Of a stretch of 15,727 nucleotides of DNA, positions 1 to 7,319 are shown one piece after another. The stretch is taken from positions 1 to 15,727 of the forward strand of contig CAZVES010000062.1 in assembly GCA_964625835.1 (NCBI GenBank). The letters are read 5' to 3'. This DNA is from UBA5336 sp964625835. Its GTDB lineage: Bacteria; Pseudomonadota; Alphaproteobacteria; Caulobacterales; Hyphomonadaceae. Both the position numbers and the translations under genes were made by a program. The notes under the pieces are model-generated. The model was not told the DNA's origin. It worked only from the letters and a program-made list of their open reading frames with translations, and searched no databases. Within the stretch, counting starts at the first letter, position 1; each line of letters opens with the position of its first letter.

Positions 1-494
1 TGCGCGAGCCCATCGTGGAACGCTCTTTGATGCTCGCCCTCTCTCGCCAGGAGAGCGAAATGAACCCCCGCGCGATCTCCCACGCCAATGCCAGAGGCCT
101 GATGCAGTTCCTGCCCGCAACCGCGGCCCTCGAAGCGCGACAACGCGGACTGCCCTACCGAACGTCCTGGCTGACCGATGACCCCGGATACAACATGACG
201 CTGGGCGGCGCACATCTCGACACCCTACTGGACCGCTTTAATGGCAGCTACATCATGACCGCTGCCGCATACAATGCCGGTGCGCGTCGTCCCATCCAGT
301 GGGCCGGTGACTATGGCGACCCAAGGCGCGGTGAGATTGATCCGGTCGACTGGATCGAATTCATACCCTTCTCCGAAACCCGCAATTACGTGCAGCGGGT
401 GCTGGAGAACACACAGGTTTATCGTCATCGCCTGTCCGGGGAGGAGGAAGAAATCCGCCTCAGCGAAGACTTGGAGCGCGGCCGGTTCGATTAA
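1..494 (+). CDS. Soluble lytic transglycosylase, C-terminal catalytic part (5' end outside window)
   Basis: This enzyme cleaves the MurNAc-GlcNAc bond of peptidoglycan in the periplasm, forming 1,6-anhydro-MurNAc ends. The frame is open to the left edge (first full codon at 3), so the gene is truncated by the window. A GTG at 15 is an internal valine codon, not a start. The visible part is the lysozyme-like SLT domain. It has RQESEMNP, whose Glu (codon at 51-53) is the expected catalytic acid, followed by ARGLMQFLPATA, the GLMQ signature. AAAYNAGARR is the usual third SLT motif, and the closing FSETRNYVQRVLENTQVY is typical of Slt70-type C-termini. The missing upstream part is probably the alpha-helical superhelix of Slt proteins, but this cannot be seen. 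It is convergent with the PLP enzyme gene (9 bases apart) and not part of the secretion operon. The domain call is secure; the exact subfamily is less so. Confidence 0.93.
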   Translation, partial: REPIVERSLMLALSRQESEMNPRAISHANARGLMQFLPATAALEARQRGLPYRTSWLTDDPGYNMTLGGAHLDTLLDRFNGSYIMTAAAYNAGARRPIQWAGDYGDPRRGEIDPVDWIEFIPFSETRNYVQRVLENTQVYRHRLSGEEEEIRLSEDLERGRFD

Positions 495-503
495 AGCGCT
501 TTT

Positions 504-1484
504 CTACGCTGAAATGATGGCTGCGAAGGCTGCAGGATCCACGTTTCCACCTGAGATCACAATGGCCACGCCTGTGCCCTGCATATGCGAAGGCAGGCCG
601 CGAAGCGCGGCCGCCAGGGCCACCGCCCCACCCGGTTCGACCACCAACTTCAGATTTTCAAAGGCAAACCGCATGGCGGCCCTGACCTCGTCATCGGATA
701 CCACCAGCCCCCCCGCCACATGGGCCCGCGCAATCTCGAACGGTATCCTGCCGGGCTGCGGGGTCAGGATTGCGTCGCATATGCTGTGCCCCCCGCGAGG
801 ATTGGACAGGATCGATCCCGCATCGAGGCTCCTTGCCCAGTCATCGAAATGCCGCGGCTCAGCGGTCCAGACCTGCGCTGAATCGAACCTGGACTTCAGC
901 CCGAGTGCCGAACCCGAGACCAGCCCGCCCCCGCCCGTGCAGACGATCATGTGATCGACGGTTTTAGCCATTTCCGTGGCCTGCCGGGCGATTTCCAGGC
1001 CCACTGTCCCCTGGCCTGCCACAATGTGTTTGTCGTCGAAACTTGGCACCAGCGTGGCACCGGACTCATGGCAGAGCGCCGCTGCGATATCCTCGCGGCT
1101 CTGCGCATCGCGATCATAAAAGACGATCTCCGCTCCATCGCGACGAACGCCGTCAATCTTGATGGCGGGCGCATCCTGAGGCATGACAATGGTGGCCCTG
1201 CAGCCGAATATGCGCGCGGCCCTGGCAATGCCTTGGGCGTGGTTTCCCGAAGAGAATGCAACGACTCCGCGCTGCAGTTCCGAACGGGACAGTTGCGCAA
1301 TACGGTTTACGGCACCCCGGATCTTGAAACTGCCCGTAAGCTGCAAACACTCCGGCTTAATCAGGACCCTTGCTCCACACCGTCGGTCAAGCTCGTCATT
1401 GCGCAACAGTGGCGTGCGCAGGATGTGGGTCCGGATCCGCTCCGCTGCGGCTTCGACATCGCCCAACTGGACGGGCAGGCTCAT
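504..1484 (-). CDS. PLP-dependent threonine dehydratase / serine racemase family enzyme
   Basis: A cytoplasmic fold-type II PLP enzyme of 326 residues that probably deaminates threonine or serine to a 2-oxo acid, or racemises serine. TGSFKIRGA holds the Schiff-base lysine (Lys54). SSGNHAQG (78-85) is the substrate/PLP motif, TGGGGLVSG (183-191) is the glycine loop for the PLP phosphate, and SGGN near the C-terminus holds the serine that contacts the pyridine nitrogen. AEPRHFDD places Glu209 and Asp215 where serine racemase and related dehydratases bind a divalent metal. There is no C-terminal ACT or regulatory domain, so it is the short catabolic/racemase type rather than biosynthetic IlvA. 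Its ATG overlaps the stop of the upstream lipoprotein gene (ATGA), making it the last gene of the long - strand operon. Substrate is not decidable from sequence; hydroxyaspartate dehydratase is another possibility. Confidence 0.9.
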   Translation of the reverse strand: MSLPVQLGDVEAAAERIRTHILRTPLLRNDELDRRCGARVLIKPECLQLTGSFKIRGAVNRIAQLSRSELQRGVVAFSSGNHAQGIARAARIFGCRATIVMPQDAPAIKIDGVRRDGAEIVFYDRDAQSREDIAAALCHESGATLVPSFDDKHIVAGQGTVGLEIARQATEMAKTVDHMIVCTGGGGLVSGSALGLKSRFDSAQVWTAEPRHFDDWARSLDAGSILSNPRGGHSICDAILTPQPGRIPFEIARAHVAGGLVVSDDEVRAAMRFAFENLKLVVEPGGAVALAAALRGLPSHMQGTGVAIVISGGNVDPAAFAAIISA

Positions 1485-1987
1485 GGCCGGGCTGACCCAT
1501 CAGCTGACGGCTGGTTCACGCACGCCCGGGCCCCGGCCACCGGAATGATGGTTTCCCAACCCTCCTGATCGGTCAGTTTGATCCGCCCTTCAGATACTCT
1601 TTGTCCGTCGATCAGGGGTTCACCCGGTTCGAGGTCAAGGTCGATCTGATGGCCTGAACCGTTTGAGCGCCAGCGGGTCTGGGTGTTGAACTGACCAAAA
1701 ATATCGCCGCCGGCCCCGGTCTGCAAAAGCAATTCCTGGGCGGCCCCGATGAGCATTTTCGCGCGACCGGTTGCGGCCTGGGAGAAGAATATGAAGCTGG
1801 GCTCGCCTGACCGGCTCCAGAGGAAAAGGCCACACTCCCCGGGAGCCAGAACCTGCGTCTCGAGTCCGTCCTGGGGGACGCTGGCCATGGCGCGGGCCGA
1901 TGAGCGATCGGCTGCCACATCCGGCGATGTCGCGCAGGCGGAAAAGACGAGAAAAAAGGGCGCCAAAAGGGCATGAAGTGGTTTCAT
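1481..1987 (-). CDS. Small predicted lipoprotein following gspN, function unknown
   Basis: I do not recognise a family with confidence. The 168-residue product starts with MKPLHALLAPFFLVFSAC, a lipoprotein signal peptide with lipobox FSAC. Cys18 would be the lipidated residue and Ala19 the +2 residue, giving no Asp inner-membrane retention signal by the E. coli rule. A low-complexity Ala/Ser linker reaches about residue 45. A compact, probably beta-rich domain follows, with ECGLFLWS at 51-58 and a second cysteine near the end (Cys156). Cys52 and Cys156 could form a periplasmic disulphide. The start is firm: AGGAG sits 6 bases before the ATG and overlaps the gspN stop codon TAG. The stop overlaps the start of the PLP enzyme gene (ATGA). 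Its place as the gene after gspN makes a T2SS accessory or pilotin-like role conceivable, but this is inference from position and lipidation only. Confidence 0.82.
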   Translation of the reverse strand: MKPLHALLAPFFLVFSACATSPDVAADRSSARAMASVPQDGLETQVLAPGECGLFLWSRSGEPSFIFFSQAATGRAKMLIGAAQELLLQTGAGGDIFGQFNTQTRWRSNGSGHQIDLDLEPGEPLIDGQRVSEGRIKLTDQEGWETIIPVAGARACVNQPSADGSARP

Positions 1988-1993
1988 GGCCTA

Positions 1994-1998
1994 CTCCT
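1994..1998 (-). promoter_or_regulatory. Ribosome binding site of the post-gspN lipoprotein, overlapping the gspN stop
   Basis: AGGAG on the - strand, 6 bases before the ATG at 1987. Its first two bases are the last two of the gspN TAG stop codon (1999-1997). Ribosomes finishing gspN would sit on this site, so the lipoprotein gene is probably translated in step with gspN. Confidence 0.65.
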
Positions 1999-2740
1999 AC
2001 GGCGCCATTTCGCGAACATAAACATACTCATCTCCAGACGCGGTGAAGCCCAGGGCCGTCAGAGCCTGCGCCAGTTCAATACCGGCTCCGGCTATGCTTG
2101 CGTTCAGGCTCGACGCCTGCGCCAGACCGACAGTCGTCCGGATTTCAACGCCAACTCCGGTTTGCGACTGTCCATCCAGTGCTACCGACAACATGGAGCC
2201 CGAACACACCAGCGCGCCCTCAAGTTGTGGGAGGCTTTCGCCAAACTCCATGCCCAATTTCTCCAGGGCGTCGGTCCACAGGACGCCCGATGCCTCCACG
2301 CAATTGATGTCCCGGTCCACTTCAAGGGCCATATTCGTCATGCGCATGCTGCCACCAGCCTGGCGAACCGAGGCGTTCAGTCCCACAAGCTGGTCGACGC
2401 GAACGGTCAAATCTGAATTCCTGATGCCAGCAGCGCCTGAATTCAGATAAAAGTCGCTGTCACCGGACGCGACGGGGCCGACAACCGAGACGCTGTAAAC
2501 CAGATTGCCTGACAAGAGGGCAGATGGCCTGAGTTTCAACTCGACATCCCCGACGAGTTGCGGCCCATACCTGACATTGGAAATGCGCCCGGACCAGACC
2601 GAGCCCTGAACCTGGGTCCAGTCCAGGGCCGGAACCTCCTGCCTTGTCCGTTCGGCAAGCACGTTCAAAGGCACCATGAACATCGCAGCGACAATGGCCA
2701 CAGCCAGAACGCAGATTATTCTGAGAGCCCAGCCGATCAC
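1997..2740 (-). CDS. gspN: Type II secretion system protein N (GspN)
   Basis: Accessory T2SS protein of 247 residues. It has one N-terminal membrane segment (about 5-28) followed by a periplasmic beta-rich domain. VQGSVWSGR (44-52) is the characteristic GspN motif. The later part has EASGVLWTD after Cys147, and Cys179 in LEGALVCSG; these paired cysteines are usual for the family and may form a disulphide. GspN is found in some T2SS clusters and not others, and its exact role in the complex is poorly defined. The start is a GTG overlapping the gspM stop (GTGA), suggesting coupled translation. The stop TAG lies inside the ribosome binding site of the downstream lipoprotein gene. Length and position as last gsp gene are typical. 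Confidence 0.92.
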   Translation of the reverse strand: MIGWALRIICVLAVAIVAAMFMVPLNVLAERTRQEVPALDWTQVQGSVWSGRISNVRYGPQLVGDVELKLRPSALLSGNLVYSVSVVGPVASGDSDFYLNSGAAGIRNSDLTVRVDQLVGLNASVRQAGGSMRMTNMALEVDRDINCVEASGVLWTDALEKLGMEFGESLPQLEGALVCSGSMLSVALDGQSQTGVGVEIRTTVGLAQASSLNASIAGAGIELAQALTALGFTASGDEYVYVREMAP

Positions 2741-3225
2741 GAACCGCTCCCGCTAAACTCGAACGAGGCCGAGACAAGCCCTTCCTGTGCGCGGGTGATT
2801 GAGGCCGTACGCGGAGTGACGCCCTCGCGGGTCGCCAGCAATTGCAGGAATGCGAAAAGCAGCCGGGAGTCGGTCTCACGGAAGACGGCTGAGACCGATC
2901 CGTCGGATTCATTACGTAACTGGGTAAGCGCCACTCCTGTTGTCTGGGCGGCGGAGATCACCCGTGCTCGCAACTGGTCTGCCGAGAGCCGTGTCGCAGT
3001 GACCTCAGTCGGACCCTCGACCCTCGCTGCCAGGACCTGGTTTACGCCCAGCTCGACGAGGTCTGCCGTGCGGGCACTTCTTGCATAGGCCAGATGGGCC
3101 TCTGCATTTGCACGCATGACCGGAGCAACCAATCCCACCCACAACACGACGAGTGCCGTGAGCAAGGCGGCGGCTAGCAGGAGCATCTGCTCCCTCTGGG
3201 AGCGGTCTTCAAACCAGTCCTTCAT
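2737..3225 (-). CDS. gspM: Type II secretion system protein M (GspM)
   Basis: Inner-membrane platform protein of 162 residues that pairs with GspL and helps hold the GspE ATPase at the membrane. A short cytoplasmic N-terminus with the family pattern WFEDRSQREQ is followed by one transmembrane helix (about 14-36). A periplasmic helix, then a ferredoxin-like alpha/beta domain (about 80-160, including LSADQLRARVISAAQTTGV) complete it. Sequence conservation in this family is low, so the call rests on the N-terminal motif, size, topology and position between gspL and gspN. The ATG overlaps the gspL stop (ATGA), and its own stop overlaps the gspN GTG. Confidence 0.93.
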   Translation of the reverse strand: MKDWFEDRSQREQMLLLAAALLTALVVLWVGLVAPVMRANAEAHLAYARSARTADLVELGVNQVLAARVEGPTEVTATRLSADQLRARVISAAQTTGVALTQLRNESDGSVSAVFRETDSRLLFAFLQLLATREGVTPRTASITRAQEGLVSASFEFSGSGS

Positions 3226-4385
3226 CGTCTCGCCCTGACCATGACTTCGCCCGTGATGGCTGATCCATTTGACCTTGTGTCGCCCAATTCTGCTTCAAAT
3301 CCCGATTGTCCAAGGATTTCTGCCAAGCGCAGGTCATCTCCATAGCCTGAATAGTCAACGCTTGCGCGAAGTTCTCCGGCGGCACGGTCATACCTGAGGC
3401 TTCTCAGTGATGCCCCTTCAACACTTTCAAGACTCTGGAAGAGAATTGCGATTGAGCGCTGGAAATCCAGTCTGGCGCCTGCGCCGCCGGCAAGTTTTTC
3501 GTTTATGCGGCGCGCAGGGTCAGAAACGCTCCCCTCCTCGGCGAACGCCGCCTGGTAACTCGCTGTGGCCTGCAACTGAAGATCACGGGCGGCATCATTC
3601 AGAGACGATGTCTCCAGGACTGTTGCCGCCAGCCAGGTGACACCTGCCACCGCAGCCAGAACCGCGGGGCGCCGCCATGCGCTCAACTCAGGCAGGCTGA
3701 GAGATTGCCGAGGCGCAAAGTCGCCCTGCCTGAGGTCATGACCATGGCCGTTTTCCTGCTCGAGCCGAGCAAGTGTTACGATGGCATCGTGATCAACGGT
3801 CGATATGGCGGGGCGGTTGAGACGGCTGGCCACGTCCCGCCCGTGGACCTCCACCTCGCCCGGATCGGTCGCCACGATCGCCCGCAGGAGCTCTGATGGC
3901 GCATCAGAATCAATCGCTGCACGTTGACCATTCACATTGACGAGGACGCGGTCGCCCAGTTCATAGACGCAGGAATCACGAGGTAGCACCGCATACTCCG
4001 GAATCAGGAGGGCGACCGTGATCTTTTCTGTTTTCAAGCGCTCAAGCCAGACATGCATCTGTTGAAGGTCGCAGACCAGAATGTCTCTCTCGCCTGCGCT
4101 GTCGGGTGCAGAGACCGCGACGTGCAACTGTTCGGCTGGCGATGCGAGATCGTCTTCTATGGCGAACAGGGCCGCCCTGCGGGCTTCGCGGTCGTTTCGC
4201 GCCGGTATGGCGGCCTGAAAACTCCCCACTTCCGTTCCGGGCACAAAAACAATCACCGGCTCGCCCGCGCGCAAGTGTTGCGGTTCGCCAGCAAGGCGCG
4301 AAACGCCCCGCGCGTCTGCGATTGCGAATTCGAGTGGCGCGGTCGGATCGTTGGGAAAACGTGCATAGATGCGCCGCACCATCAC
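3222..4385 (-). CDS. gspL: Type II secretion system protein L (GspL)
   Basis: Inner-membrane protein that recruits the GspE ATPase through its cytoplasmic actin-like domain and pairs with GspM in the periplasm. Residues 1 to about 235 form the cytoplasmic domain. It shows the usual VPGTEVGSFQAAIPARNDRE...AIEDDLASPAEQLHVAV arrangement (about 48-91). One membrane helix covers about 240-257 (PAVLAAVAGVTWLAATVL), and a small periplasmic ferredoxin-like domain ends the protein. At 387 residues it is of normal length. Two starts are possible: GTG at 4385, which overlaps the gspK stop as GTGA, and ATG at 4382. A GGAG at 4390-4393 is 4 bases from the GTG but 7 from the ATG, so the ATG is at least as likely. 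The choice changes the protein by one residue. Confidence 0.95.
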   Translation of the reverse strand: MMVRRIYARFPNDPTAPLEFAIADARGVSRLAGEPQHLRAGEPVIVFVPGTEVGSFQAAIPARNDREARRAALFAIEDDLASPAEQLHVAVSAPDSAGERDILVCDLQQMHVWLERLKTEKITVALLIPEYAVLPRDSCVYELGDRVLVNVNGQRAAIDSDAPSELLRAIVATDPGEVEVHGRDVASRLNRPAISTVDHDAIVTLARLEQENGHGHDLRQGDFAPRQSLSLPELSAWRRPAVLAAVAGVTWLAATVLETSSLNDAARDLQLQATASYQAAFAEEGSVSDPARRINEKLAGGAGARLDFQRSIAILFQSLESVEGASLRSLRYDRAAGELRASVDYSGYGDDLRLAEILGQSGFEAELGDTRSNGSAITGEVMVRARR

Positions 4386-5377
4386 TCTTCTCCGTAACGC
4401 CGACGCAACAGCGCAGCCGTGTTGTCGGCCTCGAAACCATAGAGCAGTTCGAACCGGCTTGAATGCCCCGACAGCGTCACAGTGCCATCAATCAGGACGT
4501 GCGACGATACCACATCGATTGACGACACATTCCGGGCATGGTCGGCGATCTGACCAAGCTCTTCGAGTGCGAGAAATTCATCTACACTCCCCCAGCCTCC
4601 AAGTGGTCGGGCCTCGATCAGACGGCGCGCTGTTTCGACGTCCAGTTCTGAACTGAACAGGGAAGTCAGCAGGCCGGCCTGCTGGGCTTGCAGGGTGTTC
4701 AGGTTCAATGTTGCCTGAGCCGTCTCAGGGCGAACGCACAGCACGGTACGCAAGAATGCAAAGGTTTCGGGATCAAAAGGGCCAATCGCTCGCAGCTCAC
4801 GCACGCTCTGGAGCGGGGTGCCCGGCGTGCGATAGCTCGGGTCGAGACCTGCATAATAACCGTCTTCGGCACCATTCGGGCGACTGACCGTATCACTGTC
4901 GATCCAGTCAGCGACCGAATGGGCCATCTGGCCACTGTCATAGGGGCCGAAACCCATCGTCTCGACGAGCTTTTCGAGACGACGGAGCTGATCGGGGTCA
5001 ATGCCCCAGCCTTCATCGGAAGGCTCTGCAAGAGCATTGAGATTGAAGCAGTTTGTCGCGTCGCTCAGGGTCGCAACAAGGACCCCGCCTTCCACGGGCT
5101 GTGTCACAGGCACACCGATGCGCGGCGTCGCATCCGTCAGCCGCGCCTCGCTCAGTTCGATCAGGGTCGTGACATAGGCACCGCCAGCCGCTTCGGCAGA
5201 GCGTGCGAACCAGAAGCTTTCCGTTCGGTTTCCCGTCACCTCGGCCAGGCGTGTGGCACGCGATATGGCCTCGACCGCAACCACCACAACCACAGACATT
5301 GCGGCCACCACCATCAGAACGGACAACAGCGCCGCCCCTGAATCACGCGCGCATCCAGGCCGATTGGCGTCGGTCAT
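4382..5377 (-). CDS. gspK: Minor pseudopilin GspK
   Basis: Large minor pseudopilin (331 residues) that caps the pseudopilus tip together with GspI and GspJ. The prepilin leader ends at Gly14 (CARDSG|AALLSVL), followed by the hydrophobic alpha-1 helix. Mature position 5 is serine (Ser19) rather than glutamate, as expected for GspK, which lacks the Glu5 of other pseudopilins. The family motif WIDSDTVSRPNGAED (158-172) with YYAGLDPSYRTPGTPLQSVRELR leads into the large alpha-helical domain inserted into the pilin fold. Its acidic residues are of the type that bind calcium in GspK. Cys110 and Cys214 are likely disulphide partners. The ATG overlaps the gspJ stop (ATGA), and the stop overlaps the gspL start. 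Confidence 0.95.
   Translation of the reverse strand: MTDANRPGCARDSGAALLSVLMVVAAMSVVVVVAVEAISRATRLAEVTGNRTESFWFARSAEAAGGAYVTTLIELSEARLTDATPRIGVPVTQPVEGGVLVATLSDATNCFNLNALAEPSDEGWGIDPDQLRRLEKLVETMGFGPYDSGQMAHSVADWIDSDTVSRPNGAEDGYYAGLDPSYRTPGTPLQSVRELRAIGPFDPETFAFLRTVLCVRPETAQATLNLNTLQAQQAGLLTSLFSSELDVETARRLIEARPLGGWGSVDEFLALEELGQIADHARNVSSIDVVSSHVLIDGTVTLSGHSSRFELLYGFEADNTAALLRRRYGEE
4390..4393 (-). promoter_or_regulatory. Ribosome binding site in front of the double gspL start
   Basis: GGAG on the - strand, 4 bases before a GTG (4385) and 7 before the adjoining in-frame ATG (4382). The spacing favours the ATG, while the GTGA overlap with the gspK stop favours the GTG. The difference is one residue. 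Confidence 0.5.
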
Positions 5378-6003
5378 TGCAGCCCCCCGGCGACCAGCTT
5401 CTGGCGGATGACCCGCCCGTCGCCGCGCGTGATCGTCAGTTCGACAAGGACTGGCATTTGTTGGTCCAGCGTGGCTCCGGTTGAACGCCAGCCCTCCGAC
5501 CAGGCACCATCGGCAAAATATCTCAGATTGAGGTCGGTGATGTCATCAAACAGCACCCGCTCTGAGTATGGTGTGCGAGTTGCTGGATCCGGCGCGGCGT
5601 ACATGCGCCTCACCAGGCGCTCGCCCCTGCGATGATACTCCACTCTTGCCAGGTCGCTGCGCGTGCTTTCCGGCCCTGCAAGGTCTGCCCAACCGCTCCT
5701 GACGAAGGCCAGCACCAGACCGTCACGTCGGCCATCGGTGCCGGCGGGGCCCGCGGCAGCGACGTAGCTGTCAGGCGGCGTGCTGGCCCGCCGTGTCATG
5801 GCGGCGAGGTCTGAGCGCAGAAGGCCGGTCGCAACTTCCATTTCACGGATCTCGCTGGCCACGGCATCCACGGTCTCGGTTGCCCGCATCGTGTCGAGCA
5901 GCATGGCGCCGGCTGTGGTGGACACCAATGCGATCACGAACAGTGCCACCAGAGTTTCGATCAGGGAAAATCCCTCTTCGCTGGAAGAAGACGCCACGTT
6001 CAT
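5374..6003 (-). CDS. gspJ: Minor pseudopilin GspJ
   Basis: Minor pseudopilin (209 residues) of the GspI-J-K tip complex. The prepilin peptidase site is EEG|FSLIE, with cleavage after Gly11 and mature Glu5 at residue 16. The methylated Phe is followed by the hydrophobic stretch TLVALFVIALVSTTAGAML. The C-terminal globular part contains RYFADGAWSEGWRS and VLVELTITRGDGRVIRQKLV, typical of GspJ beta strands. The ATG overlaps the gspI stop (ATGA), and the stop overlaps the gspK ATG. Start choice is unambiguous, since the leader is short and directly precedes the cleavage site. Export and tip assembly depend on a prepilin peptidase not encoded in this window. Confidence 0.95.
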   Translation of the reverse strand: MNVASSSSEEGFSLIETLVALFVIALVSTTAGAMLLDTMRATETVDAVASEIREMEVATGLLRSDLAAMTRRASTPPDSYVAAAGPAGTDGRRDGLVLAFVRSGWADLAGPESTRSDLARVEYHRRGERLVRRMYAAPDPATRTPYSERVLFDDITDLNLRYFADGAWSEGWRSTGATLDQQMPVLVELTITRGDGRVIRQKLVAGGLQ

Positions 6004-6359
6004 TGCGCTCTCCTCAGTGCAGTGAGTTGCGCGATCACCTGACCCGTTTCAGGGTCTCGAACATTCACTCGGACCTGAAGCAGCCTGTCATCGACCGGTG
6101 CGGCATCCCGAGACCACTCAAAGACACGTCCCAGCTGTTCTTCTTGACCAGATACGCTGTCAAAACGGGCACCTATGGGCTGGACGAGCGCCTCAGCCAT
6201 GACATTGGACGCGACAATGCGCGCGGCAAACCGCTCTTCCAGAGCATCGGCTGTCCGCACGCTCTGGGCCGTCACCTGCATGATGGCGACCGCGGCCATG
6301 GAAAAGACTGCGAGCGCGGCGAGCACTTCAACCAGGGTGAAACCGCGCTCAGCGTTCAT
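6000..6359 (-). CDS. gspI: Minor pseudopilin GspI
   Basis: Minor pseudopilin, 119 residues from the chosen start. It begins MNAERG|FTLVEVLAAL: cleavage follows Gly6, and mature Glu5 is residue 11. The small globular domain ends with QVRVNVRDPETGQVIAQLTAL, as in other GspI proteins. The frame stays open upstream to an ATG at 6431, which would add 24 residues and overlap gspH by over 80 bases. I prefer 6359 because AGGA at 6367-6370 sits 7 bases before that ATG and a 6-residue leader is normal for GspI. The gene overlaps the end of gspH by 11 bases and the start of gspJ by 4. GspI is thought to nucleate the tip complex with GspJ and GspK. Confidence 0.94.
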   Translation of the reverse strand: MNAERGFTLVEVLAALAVFSMAAVAIMQVTAQSVRTADALEERFAARIVASNVMAEALVQPIGARFDSVSGQEEQLGRVFEWSRDAAPVDDRLLQVRVNVRDPETGQVIAQLTALRRAQ

Positions 6360-6852
6360 CGGGCTGTCCTGCGAGCGCCGCGACGGACCCGTCTGCTCGG
6401 ATACTGATAAAGCCGGTCTGTCGCCCATCACTCACTTCAATCCGGGCCGGCGTCGTCATGCCAATCGGGTCGAACCAGATGTCAGGTGCGGCGTCGGGCC
6501 GAGCCTGATCCCCACCAGACACCCGCGAGACACTCAACTCCGCCGGAAGATGAACGACGCCCGTGGCCGACCTGTTCCAGATACCATCATCACGCCTTAC
6601 TATCTGGACTGTATTGCCCTCGAAAACAGCGCCATAGGCGTTCCCGCTCACCACGGCTTCGTCGCTGGCCTGACTGAGAAGCGAGGCCACGCGTTCGGTG
6701 TTGCGCACGAGGTCTGAGCCCTGGCGCGGCGCCGACAGGACAATGAAACTTGCCACCAGTCCGATGACAAACACCACGACCATCAATTCAATGATCGAGA
6801 AGCCTGCGTCGTGGGTCCTGGCCCTGGTGTCAGTACCCTTCAAGCTCTGCAT
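6349..6852 (-). CDS. gspH: Minor pseudopilin GspH
   Basis: Minor pseudopilin (167 residues from the chosen start) placed between the tip complex and the GspG shaft. The leader MQSLKGTDTRARTHDAG is followed by the cleavage site G17|FSIIE with mature Glu5 at residue 22, then the hydrophobic helix LMVVVFVIGLVASFIVLSA. The C-terminus shows the common GspH-like pattern DIWFDPIGMTTPARIEVSDG. The frame is open much further upstream inside gspG, but the longer forms would give a leader of more than 60 residues. The ATG at 6852 is the last methionine before the cleavage site. It overlaps the end of gspG by 23 bases and has no clear Shine-Dalgarno, only GGAAA further out, so translation probably depends on ribosomes finishing gspG. 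A TTG three codons downstream is a less likely alternative. Confidence 0.92.
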   Translation of the reverse strand: MQSLKGTDTRARTHDAGFSIIELMVVVFVIGLVASFIVLSAPRQGSDLVRNTERVASLLSQASDEAVVSGNAYGAVFEGNTVQIVRRDDGIWNRSATGVVHLPAELSVSRVSGGDQARPDAAPDIWFDPIGMTTPARIEVSDGRQTGFISIRADGSVAALAGQPDER

Positions 6853-7306
6853 CGCTTTGCCAGTTTCCAATGTCGGCGTCCTCGCCCTCCCCGCCTTCTT
6901 GACCGTCAGCGCCGAAAGAGAAGAGGTCATAGGCTTTGCCAGAGCGCCGCCCGGAAGTGTCGTACTGGTAGGGATTTCCCCATGGGTCGAGTTCAAGCCG
7001 GCTCACATAGCCCCCCTGGCGATAACGCGCGCCGTTCGGCCCTGCCGGGGCTTCGACGAGTGAGCGCAAGCCATCATCCGCAGAAGGGTAAACGCCCATG
7101 TCGAGGTTGTACATTTGCAGTGCGCTTTCGAGACGCTGGAGGTCTGAACGTGCCTTGGCGTCCCTGGACTGGCCGAAGATTCCGCCTGTCGAAACCACGA
7201 TCACGGTGGCCAGCAGGCCCATGATGAAGACCACGATCATGAGTTCGGTGAGAGAAAAACCCGCCTCGCGCGACGCGCAGTTCTGCTCGTAGGATTTTGT
7301 GTCCAT
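6830..7306 (-). CDS. gspG: Major pseudopilin GspG
   Basis: Main structural subunit of the periplasmic pseudopilus, 158 residues. The leader is MDTKSYEQNCASREAG, with cleavage after Gly16 and mature FSLTELMIVV, Glu5 at residue 21. DLQRLESALQMYNLDMGVYPS is the classic major-pseudopilin region, and LDPWGNPYQY followed by FGADGQEGGEGEDADIGNW is the diagnostic GspG C-terminal block that forms the calcium site. The start was moved from a TTG at 7327 to the ATG at 7306, because AGGA at 7314-7317 lies 7 bases before this ATG. With this start there are 13 bases between the gspF stop and gspG. This is the only pseudopilin gene in the cluster with its own clear non-overlapping initiation site, which fits the higher amount of GspG needed. 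Confidence 0.97.
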   Translation of the reverse strand: MDTKSYEQNCASREAGFSLTELMIVVFIMGLLATVIVVSTGGIFGQSRDAKARSDLQRLESALQMYNLDMGVYPSADDGLRSLVEAPAGPNGARYRQGGYVSRLELDPWGNPYQYDTSGRRSGKAYDLFSFGADGQEGGEGEDADIGNWQSDAELEGY

Positions 7307-7313
7307 TGGGATA

Positions 7314-7317
7314 TCCT
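7314..7317 (-). promoter_or_regulatory. Ribosome binding site deciding the gspG start
   Basis: AGGA on the - strand, 7 bases before the ATG at 7306. It lies just after the gspF stop codon (7322-7320). It supports the shorter GspG over a TTG start at 7327, which would overlap gspF. Confidence 0.6.
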
Positions 7318-7319
7318 GT

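Noticed and set aside
475..500. Possible terminator between the convergent transglycosylase and PLP genes (agcgc ... gcgct followed by tttt)
   Set aside because: The stem is only 5 bp with a 16-base loop, and the upstream arm lies in coding sequence. The nearby aaagcgcttt palindrome has no loop. It is too weak to call.
951..1568. 205-codon + strand frame opposite the PLP enzyme and lipoprotein genes
   Set aside because: Antisense shadow of two genes with clear motifs and an ATGA junction; no domain, signal peptide or Shine-Dalgarno of note.
6360..6431. Longer GspI with 24 extra N-terminal residues
   Set aside because: It would overlap gspH by more than 80 bases and give a prepilin leader of about 30 residues. 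The ATG at 6359 has its own AGGA at the right distance and yields a normal short leader.
6853..6996. Longer GspH start at 6996
   Set aside because: It would lie deep in gspG and give a leader of more than 60 residues before the prepilin cleavage site.
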